Shown here: positions 36,875 to 45,223 of the stretch, in pieces
Position numbering within the stretch: position 1 is the first letter of the stretch
Layout: the number at the start of each line of letters is the position of its first letter
Origin: Rahnella woolbedingensis
GTDB lineage: Bacteria > Pseudomonadota > Gammaproteobacteria > Enterobacterales > Enterobacteriaceae
Assembly: GCF_003602095.1 (NCBI RefSeq)
Contig: NZ_RAHH01000003.1
Coordinates: 1-64,000, forward strand
DNA length: 64,000 bases
Direction of reading: 5' to 3'
Translations under genes and position numbers: made by a program
Notes under the pieces: model-generated
What the model was told of the DNA's origin: nothing
The model's database searches: none
Seen by the model: the letters and a program-made list of their open reading frames with translations, nothing else

Positions 36875-36964
36875 TTACCACGGGCCACTGCCCCGCATAT
36901 TTAGTGCAATAACACTCAGACAAACCGCAACGAATATCAGAAAAACGATAAGGAGCCGTTTCAT
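36875..36964 (-). CDS. Small membrane protein, 29 aa (first gene of a two-gene operon)
   Basis: Reads MKRLLIVFLIFVAVCLSVIA and then LNMRGSGPW: a positively charged start, one hydrophobic helix with a cysteine, and a short polar tail ending in Trp. It could be a membrane-anchored peptide; a signal peptide is unlikely because almost nothing would remain. The Shine-Dalgarno sequence is weak (AAAAAGA), and an AGAGC-GTAA-GCTCT hairpin lies just before the ATG and could control access. Its stop is 24 to 42 bases before the next small gene. I do not recognise the family. The size range and shape recall regulators such as MgrB, but there is no sequence match. Confidence 0.55.
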   Translation of the reverse strand: MKRLLIVFLIFVAVCLSVIALNMRGSGPW

Positions 36965-37074
36965 TCTTTTTACAGAGCTTACGCTCTTCCTCCAGCGTGG
37001 ATCTTTAGCCAACAGTGCAAGCGAACGTTAACCGCTTCTTGCTGGGAGATCCAGTCTGGAAGGACTTTTTATGG

Positions 37075-37137
37075 TGTTTGTTTAACTATTTATGCTATTC
37101 GTTTAATTATTAACACTGTTCGTTCAGCTTTTTACAA
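37075..37137. repeat. Three tandem 21-bp repeats upstream of the small membrane protein operon
   Basis: Units 37075-37095, 37096-37116 and 37117-37137 share the pattern TRTTYGTTYARYT followed by A/T-rich DNA. A 21-bp spacing is two helical turns, so the copies face the same side of the helix, as expected for a regulator array. They lie 110-170 bp upstream of the first small gene on the minus strand, just past the stop of the penicillin-binding protein gene. Confidence 0.6.
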
Positions 37138-37144
37138 GAGCCGG

Positions 37145-38917
37145 TTAACCATCAGTAGCAGGGCGTCGCACCAGATCGGTTTTCTGACCGCCGTTAATGA
37201 CGGTTGTCGGCGGTGTTTCAGGCACCAGCGCATCCGGAGCAATGTTCATATGGTTGAGGATTTCCCCCATGATTTGCCCGAAGATAGGCCCTGCAACGGA
37301 ACCACCAAAGTGTTTACCGGCCTGCGGATTGTTGACCATCACCACCAGCGCCACGCGCGGGTTACTGGCCGGTGCCACACCGGCGGTATAGTTGATGTAA
37401 CCGCCATCGTATTTGCCGCTGGCACCCATTTTTTCCGCCGTACCGGTTTTAATCGCCAGACGATAACCCGGCACCGCCGCACTGAGGCCTGAGCCTCCCG
37501 GCAGGGCGTCACTTTCCATCATATGAATCACGGTTCTGACCACGTCAGCCGACATCACACGAGTGCCTAACACCGGTGGCGTGACTTTGGTAATCGACAG
37601 TGGCCGGTAAATGCCTTCTGCACCAATCGTGGCGTATTCGCGGGCAATTTGCAGCGGTGTTACGCGCAGGCCATAACCGAATGAGAAGGTTGCACGTTCG
37701 ATATCCGCCCAGCGGTCACGGTGCGCCGGGAAATAACCACTGCTCTCGCCGCCAATACCTAAATCTGTAGGTCTGCCCAGACCGAATGACTGATAAAGCT
37801 GAACCAGCACGTTCGCAGGCATCGCCAGTGCGATATGAGATACCGCGATGTCGCTCGATTTCTGCAAAATACCGGTGATGGTCAGTGCCGGCCAGTGGCC
37901 AACGTCGCGGATCAGGTGTCCGTTAACGGTGTACGGATGTGTATCGAGAACCGAATCAGGGCGGATCATATGGCGGTTCAGACCGGCCATCACCACCAGC
38001 GGTTTCACCGTCGAACCAGGCTCAAAGCTGTCGCTGATCGCCACATTTCGCATGTCTTTCGGAGGCACGCCCGCGTAATTATTCGGGTTGTAAGAAGGGT
38101 AGGAGGCCATCCCCAGAATTTCGCCGGTATTCACATCCACCAGAACGGCCGCACCGGACTCTGCCTGGTTAAGCGTCACGCCATCGCGCAGGCGGGAATA
38201 CAGAACGTACTGCATAAAACTGTCGATGCTGAGATTAATCGTTGGCGGCTGTTGTGGCGCAACTTCTTTGAGGATACCGATGACATTGCCGTGGCGATCC
38301 TGACGGTATTCGCGCATCCCCGGCTTGCCCTGCAACAGCGCATTAAAGCCTTTTTCCAGTCCGGTCAGGCCTTCGTTATCAGTCCCGACCACACCGACCA
38401 GGTTCGCTGCGGCTTCACTCATCGGGTAATAGCGGCTGTCATCAAGCTGAGTGCTGATGCCACCAAGATGGAGCTGGCTGATATCGGCGGCAATGCCTTC
38501 TTCGATTTTACGGCCAAGATAAACAAAGCGGCGCTGCGGATCGCTGGTGATAGTTTGCTGTAACTGGGAAAGCGGCATATCCAGCGCAGAGGCCAGATAT
38601 TGCCATTTCGGACTGTTCAGATCGCTGTGCAATTCAAGCACGCGGAACGGGTCGGCGATAATGTCTTTGGATGCCACACTGAGTGCCAGCGGGTGTCCGT
38701 TGCGGTCAACAATGGTACCGCGCCCGGCAGGGATCACGCTGGAACGCAGGGAGCGGGAATCGGCTTCTTTTTCCAGCATTGGCTGATTAAGAAGTTGCAG
38801 GTAGCCTACGCGGCCAAGCAGAAGTGCCAGACAAAAGACGATGCCGAGACAAATCAGCGCAAAGCGCTTGGTATAAAAATGCGGTTGGGCGCTGGATTTT
38901 TTTGAGCTCGGTGGCAT
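37145..38917 (-). CDS. FtsI-like class B penicillin-binding protein (PBP3 paralogue)
   Basis: A 590-aa inner-membrane transpeptidase that cross-links septal peptidoglycan. It has a short cytoplasmic start, one membrane segment (FALICLGIVFCLALLLGRVGY), a pedestal domain (VIPAGRGTIVDRNGHPLALS) and a transpeptidase domain with STVK at 302-305, SSD at 354-356 and KTGT at 490-493. The usual ftsI lies in the dcw cluster, which is not here, so this is a second copy. Salmonella has such a paralogue (PBP3SAL, about 580 aa) used in acidic, intracellular conditions. The second motif is SSD instead of the SSN of E. coli FtsI. It stands alone on the minus strand. Confidence 0.88.
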   Translation of the reverse strand: MPPSSKKSSAQPHFYTKRFALICLGIVFCLALLLGRVGYLQLLNQPMLEKEADSRSLRSSVIPAGRGTIVDRNGHPLALSVASKDIIADPFRVLELHSDLNSPKWQYLASALDMPLSQLQQTITSDPQRRFVYLGRKIEEGIAADISQLHLGGISTQLDDSRYYPMSEAAANLVGVVGTDNEGLTGLEKGFNALLQGKPGMREYRQDRHGNVIGILKEVAPQQPPTINLSIDSFMQYVLYSRLRDGVTLNQAESGAAVLVDVNTGEILGMASYPSYNPNNYAGVPPKDMRNVAISDSFEPGSTVKPLVVMAGLNRHMIRPDSVLDTHPYTVNGHLIRDVGHWPALTITGILQKSSDIAVSHIALAMPANVLVQLYQSFGLGRPTDLGIGGESSGYFPAHRDRWADIERATFSFGYGLRVTPLQIAREYATIGAEGIYRPLSITKVTPPVLGTRVMSADVVRTVIHMMESDALPGGSGLSAAVPGYRLAIKTGTAEKMGASGKYDGGYINYTAGVAPASNPRVALVVMVNNPQAGKHFGGSVAGPIFGQIMGEILNHMNIAPDALVPETPPTTVINGGQKTDLVRRPATDG

Positions 38918-39139
38918 GGCTGTTTCGCAAAGTCATTGACGCGTTTGAAGCGAAAAGCGACGGCTCCGGGGAACAATTTCACCGCATCAAATGATGCCGG
39001 TCAGTGCCCGATAAAAATACAGCTCATCGCTCTGAAAGATAATGAAATTCGTATACCTGCACATCTTATATTAAGCCATAGAGATGGGTTGTTTATTTCA
39101 ATTGCTCTTTGTAAGAAAGTGCAACGGCGAAGCCGTTTT

Positions 39140-39382
39140 TTACTCGACGGACAGCCATTCATCCGCTTCTTCAAACATTTCTTCCAGCATTTGGTTTAAT
39201 TGCGAACGTTCCTGCTTGCTGGCACCTTGCGTATTCAGCCCGTTGGCCTGCATCGGTTTTACCTTAACTTCTGCATCCGGGAACATCCGGTGTACGCGTT
39301 TTACCAGCTCTGCTTCAATTTTTTCACTGGCATTAGGGATGCCGGAGACATTCCGTTTGTCAAAAATCAGTTCAACCCGCAT
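39140..39382 (-). CDS. msgA: DinI/MsgA-family protein
   Basis: An 80-aa protein of the DinI family (81 aa in E. coli). MRVELIFDKRNVSGIPNASEKI and KVKPMQANGLN, with an acidic C-terminal helix (LEEMFEEADEWLSVE), resemble Salmonella MsgA most closely. DinI itself binds RecA filaments and modulates the SOS response; the role of MsgA is less clear, with a reported virulence effect. The ATG at 39382 has GAGGAAAA upstream and is preferred over one four codons earlier. A LexA-like site sits at 39414-39429, just upstream, in agreement with SOS control. Confidence 0.82.
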   Translation of the reverse strand: MRVELIFDKRNVSGIPNASEKIEAELVKRVHRMFPDAEVKVKPMQANGLNTQGASKQERSQLNQMLEEMFEEADEWLSVE

Positions 39383-39413
39383 GGTTTTCCTCATTATTAT
39401 AAAATTTTATTAA

Positions 39414-39429
39414 CTGGCTAAATATACAG
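39414..39429. promoter_or_regulatory. LexA-like SOS box upstream of the DinI-family gene
   Basis: CTGGCTAAATATACAG fits the CTGT-N8-ACAG consensus with one mismatch, and its AT-rich centre is typical. It lies 32 bases before the start of the DinI-family gene, where it would overlap the promoter. Confidence 0.6.
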
Positions 39430-39494
39430 TATGCACGGCGGGCGCTCTAGTGATTTTTGGCCTTAACTTTGGAACGCAGCGCAGATTTGCGTGC

Positions 39495-39509
39495 GTAAAT
39501 TCATGTAAT
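39495..39509 (+). promoter_or_regulatory. CpxR-like box upstream of scsA
   Basis: GTAAATTCATGTAAT matches GTAAA-N5-GTAAA except for the last base. Seventeen bases downstream begins a possible promoter, TTGTGA (39526-39531) and TAGAAT (39548-39553), spaced 16 bases. In Salmonella the scs genes are known to be under CpxR control. Confidence 0.5.
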
Positions 39510-39576
39510 TGATGATTCATACGGCTTGTGAATGTCTGGCTGACCGTTAGAATGGCGGCCTGTCTGTGAGGGAAAT

Positions 39577-39942
39577 GTGGATAAACAACGGCGTACAGCA
39601 CTGATATTTTTTTGCCTGGCCTGTCTGGTCATACTGACTTGTATGACGCAGCGCATCGCCGGGCTGAATGCGTTGTCCGCTATTGTGCATCAGGAAACGA
39701 CGACTGCACAGGTGTCCTCCACGACCTCCGAAATCGCTAAAATCCCGGCTCCCTGCGAGCTCAGCAGCAAATCACTGCTTTCTGTTCCTCCTCTGCTTTT
39801 AGAATTTGCGTTTCTGGCACTGAGCCTGCTGCTGGCATTTTTGTCACGCGGGAATATGGCGGCGATCCGCCTGCTGGTGCCACAAGCCGTCCCCGTGCCG
39901 CGCCTGCGGGTGCATTTGCGGCTCTGCGTTTTCCGGGAATAA
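39577..39942 (+). CDS. scsA: ScsA-like small membrane protein
   Basis: A 121-aa protein with two hydrophobic segments (ALIFFCLACLVILTCM near the start and PPLLLEFAFLALSLLLAFL after the middle), joined by a periplasmic-type loop with PAPCELSSKS. Size, the position directly upstream of scsB and the C-terminal VHLRLCVFRE fit ScsA of the copper-sensitivity suppressor operon as I recall it. ScsA is little studied and has been linked to copper and peroxide tolerance. The start is GTG with GAGGGA four bases upstream. The assignment depends mainly on context. Confidence 0.66.
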   Translation: MDKQRRTALIFFCLACLVILTCMTQRIAGLNALSAIVHQETTTAQVSSTTSEIAKIPAPCELSSKSLLSVPPLLLEFAFLALSLLLAFLSRGNMAAIRLLVPQAVPVPRLRVHLRLCVFRE

Positions 39943-39993
39943 AACACGCCTGTTTTTCATCAGGATGTGACTTTTTATTTTTGGAGAAAATCT

Positions 39994-42039
39994 ATGCGAA
40001 GTTTATTCAGGGCAGCCGCTGGCTGTTTGCTGATGCTCTGGCTGCATACCGGATATGCTGCTGACACCGGCTGGCTGCAAAGCCCGCAAAATACCCACGC
40101 GAAAGTGCGCTTACAGGCCGAGCCTGCCCATTCTTCTGAGAAAGAAACCCGCTTGCTGCTTTCTGTCAGCCTCGAAAAGGGCTGGAAAACCTACTGGCGC
40201 TCGCCCGGAGAAGGCGGCATTGCGCCGTCGGTCGAATGGCAAAAACCGGTCACTGGGGCGCAGGCTACAGGGTACTGGCCTACGCCCGCACGCTTTGATG
40301 TGGCAGGTATCACGACTCAGGGCTATCACGACGAAGTCACGCTGCCAATAACCCTCAGCGGTCATGTGCCTGGCACCATCGCCGGAACGCTGACGCTGCC
40401 GGTTTGCAGCAGCGTGTGCATTCTCACCGACTATCATTTTAGTCTGGATCTTAATTCGTCCGCAGATAACGCAGAATTTGCACGCCAGTTCGCTGCGGCC
40501 ATGGGTAAGGTACCGATTGCAGAAGGGCTGGCGGACAGCGTAACGGCAGGTTATCGCGCCGGTGTATTGCAGATTACCGCTCACCGCGAGCAGGGCTGGC
40601 AAAATCCGGAAGTTTTTACCGATACGCTGGATGGCAGTTCACTGGGCAAACCGGTGGTGAAAGTCGACGGGCAACAGGCGCAGTTCACGCTGCCGGTAAC
40701 GGACGAGTGGGGCGAAAAAGCACAGGATATCAGCGGGAAAACGCTGAGCATTGTGCTGGCGGACAACGGTCTGGCGCAGCAGATAAGCCTGAATGTGAGC
40801 CCGCTTCCTGCCGCAGTTCCGGGCAGTATCGCACTCTGGCAGGTAGCGCTGATGGCGCTGGCCGGTGGGTTTATTCTCAATCTGATGCCTTGTGTTTTGC
40901 CGGTGCTGGGCATGAAACTCGGCAGTATTTTGCAGGTGGAACAGCGCAACCGGAAAAGTATTCGCGTGCAGTTTCTGGCGTCGTCGGGCGGGATCATCGT
41001 CTCGTTTCTGGCGCTGGCATTGCTGATGACATTGCTGCGTTACACTAATCAGACGCTGGGCTGGGGTATTCAGTTTCAGAACCCGCGGTTTATTGGCCTG
41101 ATGGTGCTGGTCACGGCCCTGTTTACCGCCAATCTGCTGGGGTTATTTGAAATCAATCTGCCTTCACGGATGACGACCCGTCTGGCGACGCATCAGCGTT
41201 CGGGTCTTAGCGGGCACTTTGCTGAAGGCGCGTTTGCCACGCTGCTGGCGACGCCTTGTTCGGCGCCGTTTCTCGGGACTGCGGTGGCGTTTGCGCTGGC
41301 CGCACCGCTGCCGGTGCTGTGGGGACTGTTCCTGATGCTGGGCATTGGCATGAGCCTGCCCTGGCTGATGATCGCCTTGTGGCCGGGTCTGGCGATGCGC
41401 CTGCCGCGTCCGGGTCGCTGGATGTTACGGCTGCGGTTGTTCCTCGGCGTACTGATGCTGTCTGCGTGTTTGTGGCTGCTGAGCCTGATGCAAAACCATT
41501 TTTCAACGCTGTTTGTCGCTGTACTGACGGGCGCGCTGCTGGTCATGCTGTTTGTCTTATCCCTGCGGCGCTATGGTTTGCGTAACTGTGCGTTAACCGC
41601 CGGTGCTTGCGCAGTTCTGGCGGGCGCCGTCATCGTCATTGCTACGCAATTTTCCGGCGCTGGCGGGAAACCGTTGCGCGATGATATTGCCTGGCAGCCT
41701 TTGTCAGAAGAGGCGATTCAGACTGCGCTGGCGGAAAAAAAGGTGGTCTTTGTGGATGTCACTGCCGACTGGTGTGTGACCTGTAAAGCTAATAAATACA
41801 ATGTCCTGATGAGTGAAGACGTGCAGAAAGCGCTGACAGACCCCGACGTCGTGGCCTTGCGCGGTGACTGGACGTTGCCGTCAAAACCAGTCAATGACTT
41901 CCTGCAAAAACGCGGCAGCGTCGCCGTGCCGTTTAATCAAATTTATGGTCCGCACAATCCTGCCGGTGAGATTTTATCGCCGTTGCTGACCCGTGATGCT
42001 GTTTTACAGGGGCTGGAAGATGCCCGTGGAGCCCGATAA
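39994..42039 (+). CDS. scsB: ScsB, DsbD-like transmembrane thiol reductase
   Basis: A 681-aa inner-membrane protein that carries electrons from cytoplasmic thioredoxin to periplasmic ScsC and other partners. The signal peptide (MRSLFRAAAGCLLMLWLHTGYA) is followed by an N-terminal domain with a CSSVC pair, eight membrane segments containing redox cysteines (LNLMPCVLPVLGMK and LLATPCSAPFLGT), and a C-terminal thioredoxin-like domain with CVTC at 594-597. The ATG at 39994 has GGAGAAAA upstream and gives a proper signal peptide, so an earlier start at 39967 is rejected. Its stop overlaps the scsC start by one base. Confidence 0.93.
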   Translation: MRSLFRAAAGCLLMLWLHTGYAADTGWLQSPQNTHAKVRLQAEPAHSSEKETRLLLSVSLEKGWKTYWRSPGEGGIAPSVEWQKPVTGAQATGYWPTPARFDVAGITTQGYHDEVTLPITLSGHVPGTIAGTLTLPVCSSVCILTDYHFSLDLNSSADNAEFARQFAAAMGKVPIAEGLADSVTAGYRAGVLQITAHREQGWQNPEVFTDTLDGSSLGKPVVKVDGQQAQFTLPVTDEWGEKAQDISGKTLSIVLADNGLAQQISLNVSPLPAAVPGSIALWQVALMALAGGFILNLMPCVLPVLGMKLGSILQVEQRNRKSIRVQFLASSGGIIVSFLALALLMTLLRYTNQTLGWGIQFQNPRFIGLMVLVTALFTANLLGLFEINLPSRMTTRLATHQRSGLSGHFAEGAFATLLATPCSAPFLGTAVAFALAAPLPVLWGLFLMLGIGMSLPWLMIALWPGLAMRLPRPGRWMLRLRLFLGVLMLSACLWLLSLMQNHFSTLFVAVLTGALLVMLFVLSLRRYGLRNCALTAGACAVLAGAVIVIATQFSGAGGKPLRDDIAWQPLSEEAIQTALAEKKVVFVDVTADWCVTCKANKYNVLMSEDVQKALTDPDVVALRGDWTLPSKPVNDFLQKRGSVAVPFNQIYGPHNPAGEILSPLLTRDAVLQGLEDARGAR

Positions 42040-42623
42040 TGAAAACGTTAATGCTGATTATGATGATGGTGATTTCTCCGGTTGTTCTGGCGATGACGCC
42101 GGAAGACACGCTGTTTAATAACCCGGCGTCGCCGTGGTTTGGCGCGAAAAATCCCCGGCTGACGATTGTGTCCTTCACCGATTACAACTGCCCTTACTGC
42201 AAGCAGTTTGACCCGCTGCTGGAAAAGGTCGCAAAGGAAAATCCTGACATAAAAGTGGTGATTAAACTGCTGCCTTTCCGCGGCGCGAGTTCCATTATTG
42301 CAGGTCGCGCAGCGATGACCGTGTGGGAACAACATCCGGAAAAGTTTCTGGTCGTACATCAGCGGCTGATGTCTAAAAAAGGGCAGCATGATGAGGCCAG
42401 TGCGCTTGAGGCGGTGAAATATGCCGGGCTGGAACCTATCCGCGTGACGCCCGCCAGCTATCTTGAGCTGAAAACCAATGTGGAAATTGCCGAAGTGCTG
42501 GGGATTCAGGGAACGCCAGCGACGATTATTGGCGATCAGCTGATTGCCGGAGCCATCTCTTACGACGATTTGCAGAAGATCGTCAGGGAACAACTGGCGA
42601 AGGCGAAAAATGACCAGGCTTAA
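42039..42623 (+). CDS. scsC: ScsC, periplasmic DsbA-like thiol protein
   Basis: A 194-aa secreted thioredoxin-fold protein. The signal peptide is MKTLMLIMMMVISPVVLA. The active site is C51-P-Y-C54 in DYNCPYCKQF, and the cis-proline loop is GTPA near 158. Salmonella ScsC acts with ScsB in copper resistance and refolding of copper-damaged proteins, and relatives in other species are trimeric disulfide isomerases. Here the mature N-terminus is short, so trimer formation is doubtful. Translation is coupled to scsB by a TAATG overlap, and the end overlaps scsD by 14 bases. Confidence 0.92.
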   Translation: MKTLMLIMMMVISPVVLAMTPEDTLFNNPASPWFGAKNPRLTIVSFTDYNCPYCKQFDPLLEKVAKENPDIKVVIKLLPFRGASSIIAGRAAMTVWEQHPEKFLVVHQRLMSKKGQHDEASALEAVKYAGLEPIRVTPASYLELKTNVEIAEVLGIQGTPATIIGDQLIAGAISYDDLQKIVREQLAKAKNDQA

Positions 42624-43116
42624 GCGCTGGGCCCGGGAGGGGGTGATTTTCGTCGTGCTGATTATGGTTGTGATGCTGGGGATGGATTTTCTGCGCGCGC
42701 CGAAGGCTCCGGCCAGTTTTGGCAGCCAGCCATTGCAGATACTCAACGAGCAGCCCCTGACGCTTAACGAACAAAGCCAGCAGCGTCCACTGCTGGTCTA
42801 CTTCTGGGCAACGTGGTGCGGCGTCTGCAAAATGACTACACCTTCGGTTGCGCGGCTGGCCGAAGAAGGCGAGAACGTGCTGACCGTGGCGTTGCGCTCC
42901 GGTGATAACGCCACGCTGGAGCGTTATCTGCAAGGAAAGGGCATTCAGATGCCGGTGGTTAACGATGCACGTGGCGATTTGTCGGCGCAGTGGGATATCG
43001 GCGTCACCCCGACGTTTGTCATCATTGATAAAGGTCAGGTCATCGCCACGACAACCGGCTGGACATCATACCGGGGGATGAAAGCGCGGCTGTGGTGGGC
43101 GCAAATCCGCGGCTGA
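42610..43116 (+). CDS. scsD: ScsD, membrane-anchored thioredoxin-like protein
   Basis: A 168-aa TlpA/ResA-like protein. An N-terminal anchor (GVIFVVLIMVVMLGMDFL) is followed by a periplasmic thioredoxin domain with WC70-GVC73 in YFWATWCGVCKMTTPS and a cis-proline at VTPTF. It is the last member of the scs operon and likely receives electrons from ScsB. I chose the ATG at 42610 because the anchor starts there and GGCGAAAA precedes it; a longer frame from 42544 lies entirely within scsC. Confidence 0.92.
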   Translation: MTRLKRWAREGVIFVVLIMVVMLGMDFLRAPKAPASFGSQPLQILNEQPLTLNEQSQQRPLLVYFWATWCGVCKMTTPSVARLAEEGENVLTVALRSGDNATLERYLQGKGIQMPVVNDARGDLSAQWDIGVTPTFVIIDKGQVIATTTGWTSYRGMKARLWWAQIRG

Positions 43117-43136
43117 TTTGCTGCCGTCAGAAAAAA

Positions 43137-43164
43137 AAGGCCTTCACCGTAGTGAAGGCCTTTC
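43137..43164. terminator. Bidirectional terminator between scsD and yejM
   Basis: An 11-bp stem AAGGCCTTCAC/GTGAAGGCCTT (43137-43147 and 43152-43162). T residues follow on the plus strand and eight T residues on the minus strand. Confidence 0.88.
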
Positions 43165-43189
43165 TTCATATTGAGTTCACAACAGGAAA

Positions 43190-44971
43190 TCAGTTTGCCA
43201 GGAAACGTTTCTCATCGGTCAGTACCTGAAGCAGTAAACCCAGCTCCGGTTTCTGATCTTTAATCCGTTTGCCCTCGGTATCAAAGGCCCGGTAATCGCC
43301 GTCGCTTTCCAGTTCCAGCGTCTGCTCTGGCGTTGTGATGATCAGTGTTCCGTCATCGCTGGTCGTCACCCAGTTATGGCGGCGCTTGGCAGCAAACAAA
43401 TCTTCACCCTGCGAATAATCGGCCGGTGACGTCGTGACGTGCAACAGTCGCTGCATCAGCGTAGTCATCACATCCGCATGATCAGTCAGCTTGTTGATAT
43501 TCTGCGCAGGCGTACCCGGCCAGTGAATAATCAGCGGAACCTGCAACTGGCGGCGGTTCATCGAATTGCCCGAACCCCAGGTGCCGTTCTCGTTGAATTC
43601 AATGCCGTGAGACGCGGTAATAACAATTACCGTTTTATCCAGCTCACCGCGGTCTTTCAGCGATTGCAAGATAGCCTTGATCTGGTCATCAACGCTTTGA
43701 GCACCCGCCTGATAGCGGTGAACAAAAGTGTTACCTGTCGGCACGCTGTCACCGTTCTGACGCAACGCCGTGCTGATCCCGTTCAGACTGACATATGAGA
43801 ACCACGGGCCATTGCCACGCACGTTCAGCCACTGCTGCCACTGATTTACCGTTTGCTCATCGGACTGCTTAACCGGCGGCGGCAGGGTGAAATCGGTCAG
43901 CAACGCCTGACGGTACAGCGGGCTGTTAAAGCCGTCAGAGGCAAACAGGCCAAATTCGTAACCCTGCTGTTCCAGTGACGTGACCAGTGCAGAAGGTTTA
44001 CGTGCCGCCAGAATACCCTGCATATAGCTTGGGGAAATCCCATAGAACAGGCCAAACTGGCCGGTATCATTACGGTTGCCGGAGCTGAAATGCTGGTCAA
44101 AACGAATATTGTGTTTGGCGAAATCGCTCAGCGCTGGCATCTCGTTATCCAGCGTGGCGGTGTGAACGCCATCCATCACGATCATCAGCAAATTATACTT
44201 CGAACCGGTTTTTGCAAAGCTGATGGAATTGAGCGGATATTCCACGGCCAGCGCTTCCGGATTGCCCTGTTCGATCAGGCGTCTCTGGTATTCCTCGGCA
44301 TTCAGCAGGCCATGTTTCTCAAGAAACTTACGTGCGGTCATCGGATACGAGAGCGGAAGATTCGAGCGCTGCATGGTGATCGGACGGTAGAAATTAGCAT
44401 CTGCCCAGATATACATCAGGTGCGACGCAAAGAAACTGACGATGAACAGCACGACAATCGGCTTGGCGAAATTACGGCGGTTAAGGCTGCGCAGCTTTTG
44501 CCATGCCCAGGTGCCAAACAGCATTTCCAGCAGGAAAATCACCGGTACAGCGATGAACATCAACTGCCAGTCGCGCGCCATTTCGCCCTGTCCGGGGTTG
44601 ACCACCAGTTCCCACACCACCGGATTGATATGCAGATGGAAGCGGGTAAAGACCGCGGTATCCACCAGCACCAGTGTCAGTCCGGCCGTCGCCAGGATTG
44701 CGGATAAAAACCGCAGCAGGCGTTGCGACATCACCACAAAGGTCAGCGGGAAGATAATCAGCAGATAGGCGGAGAAACCGATAAAGCTGAAGTGCCCAAG
44801 CCAGCTGACGAGTGCGTAAATACGCCCCTGCAACGAAGAAGGCCAGTCAGAAACAAACAGGTAGCGACTGCCGATCCCCTGCATGAGCAGGATATTAAAC
44901 AGGGCGAACCAGTGCCCCCAGCTGATCATCTGGGATACTTTTTCGCGATAGCGCTGACGATTTGTCACCAT
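43190..44971 (-). CDS. yejM: YejM (PbgA/LapC), inner-membrane regulator of LPS synthesis
   Basis: A 593-aa protein (586 in E. coli) with five N-terminal membrane segments to about 195 and a periplasmic sulfatase/phosphatase-like domain. YejM senses LPS on the periplasmic side of the inner membrane and, through LapB, controls FtsH cleavage of LpxC. The domain keeps the fold signatures LLMIVMDGVHTATLD and VIVITASHGIEFNENGTWGSG; the E. coli protein is considered a non-catalytic member. It follows yejL by 24 bp on the same strand, the E. coli arrangement. Confidence 0.96.
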   Translation of the reverse strand: MVTNRQRYREKVSQMISWGHWFALFNILLMQGIGSRYLFVSDWPSSLQGRIYALVSWLGHFSFIGFSAYLLIIFPLTFVVMSQRLLRFLSAILATAGLTLVLVDTAVFTRFHLHINPVVWELVVNPGQGEMARDWQLMFIAVPVIFLLEMLFGTWAWQKLRSLNRRNFAKPIVVLFIVSFFASHLMYIWADANFYRPITMQRSNLPLSYPMTARKFLEKHGLLNAEEYQRRLIEQGNPEALAVEYPLNSISFAKTGSKYNLLMIVMDGVHTATLDNEMPALSDFAKHNIRFDQHFSSGNRNDTGQFGLFYGISPSYMQGILAARKPSALVTSLEQQGYEFGLFASDGFNSPLYRQALLTDFTLPPPVKQSDEQTVNQWQQWLNVRGNGPWFSYVSLNGISTALRQNGDSVPTGNTFVHRYQAGAQSVDDQIKAILQSLKDRGELDKTVIVITASHGIEFNENGTWGSGNSMNRRQLQVPLIIHWPGTPAQNINKLTDHADVMTTLMQRLLHVTTSPADYSQGEDLFAAKRRHNWVTTSDDGTLIITTPEQTLELESDGDYRAFDTEGKRIKDQKPELGLLLQVLTDEKRFLAN

Positions 44972-44995
44972 GAGAGGTATTGGGCAGTTTGTGAA

Positions 44996-45223
44996 TTAAT
45001 GGGCTTTATCTTCTCTTATCGACGCTTGCAACGCTTTAGCAAAAGACTGGGACAAGGCTTTGCGTTGTGCAGGAGCGACGCTGGTATTAATAAGGTTAGT
45101 CACCATGTTGCCCAGAACCATCAAAGAAAGGTCTGTCGGGGCGCGGTGCTTTTCGAGCACGGTCGCCAGCTCGGAAAGGAGCTGTTCAACGTGTTCGTCA
45201 CTGTAACGGGATGATTGTGCCAT
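44996..45223 (-). CDS. yejL: YejL, conserved UPF0352 protein
   Basis: 75 aa, the same length as E. coli Yej[23 protein letters not shown] and [21 protein letters not shown] are conserved. It is a small helical dimer of unknown function. The ATG at 45223 is chosen by this match; a longer frame adds nine unmatched residues. First gene of the yejL-yejM unit, divergent from yejK. Confidence 0.95.
   Translation of the reverse strand: MAQSSRYSDEHVEQLLSELATVLEKHRAPTDLSLMVLGNMVTNLINTSVAPAQRKALSQSFAKALQASIREDKAH

Noticed and set aside
39123-39140. AACGGCGAAGCCGTT with a following T run on the plus strand
   Set aside because: It looks like a terminator, but no plus-strand gene lies upstream and the T run faces away from the minus-strand gene it adjoins.
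43117-43189. Expected proline tRNA next to yejM, as in E. coli
   Set aside because: Only a bidirectional terminator is present; no cloverleaf can be drawn.
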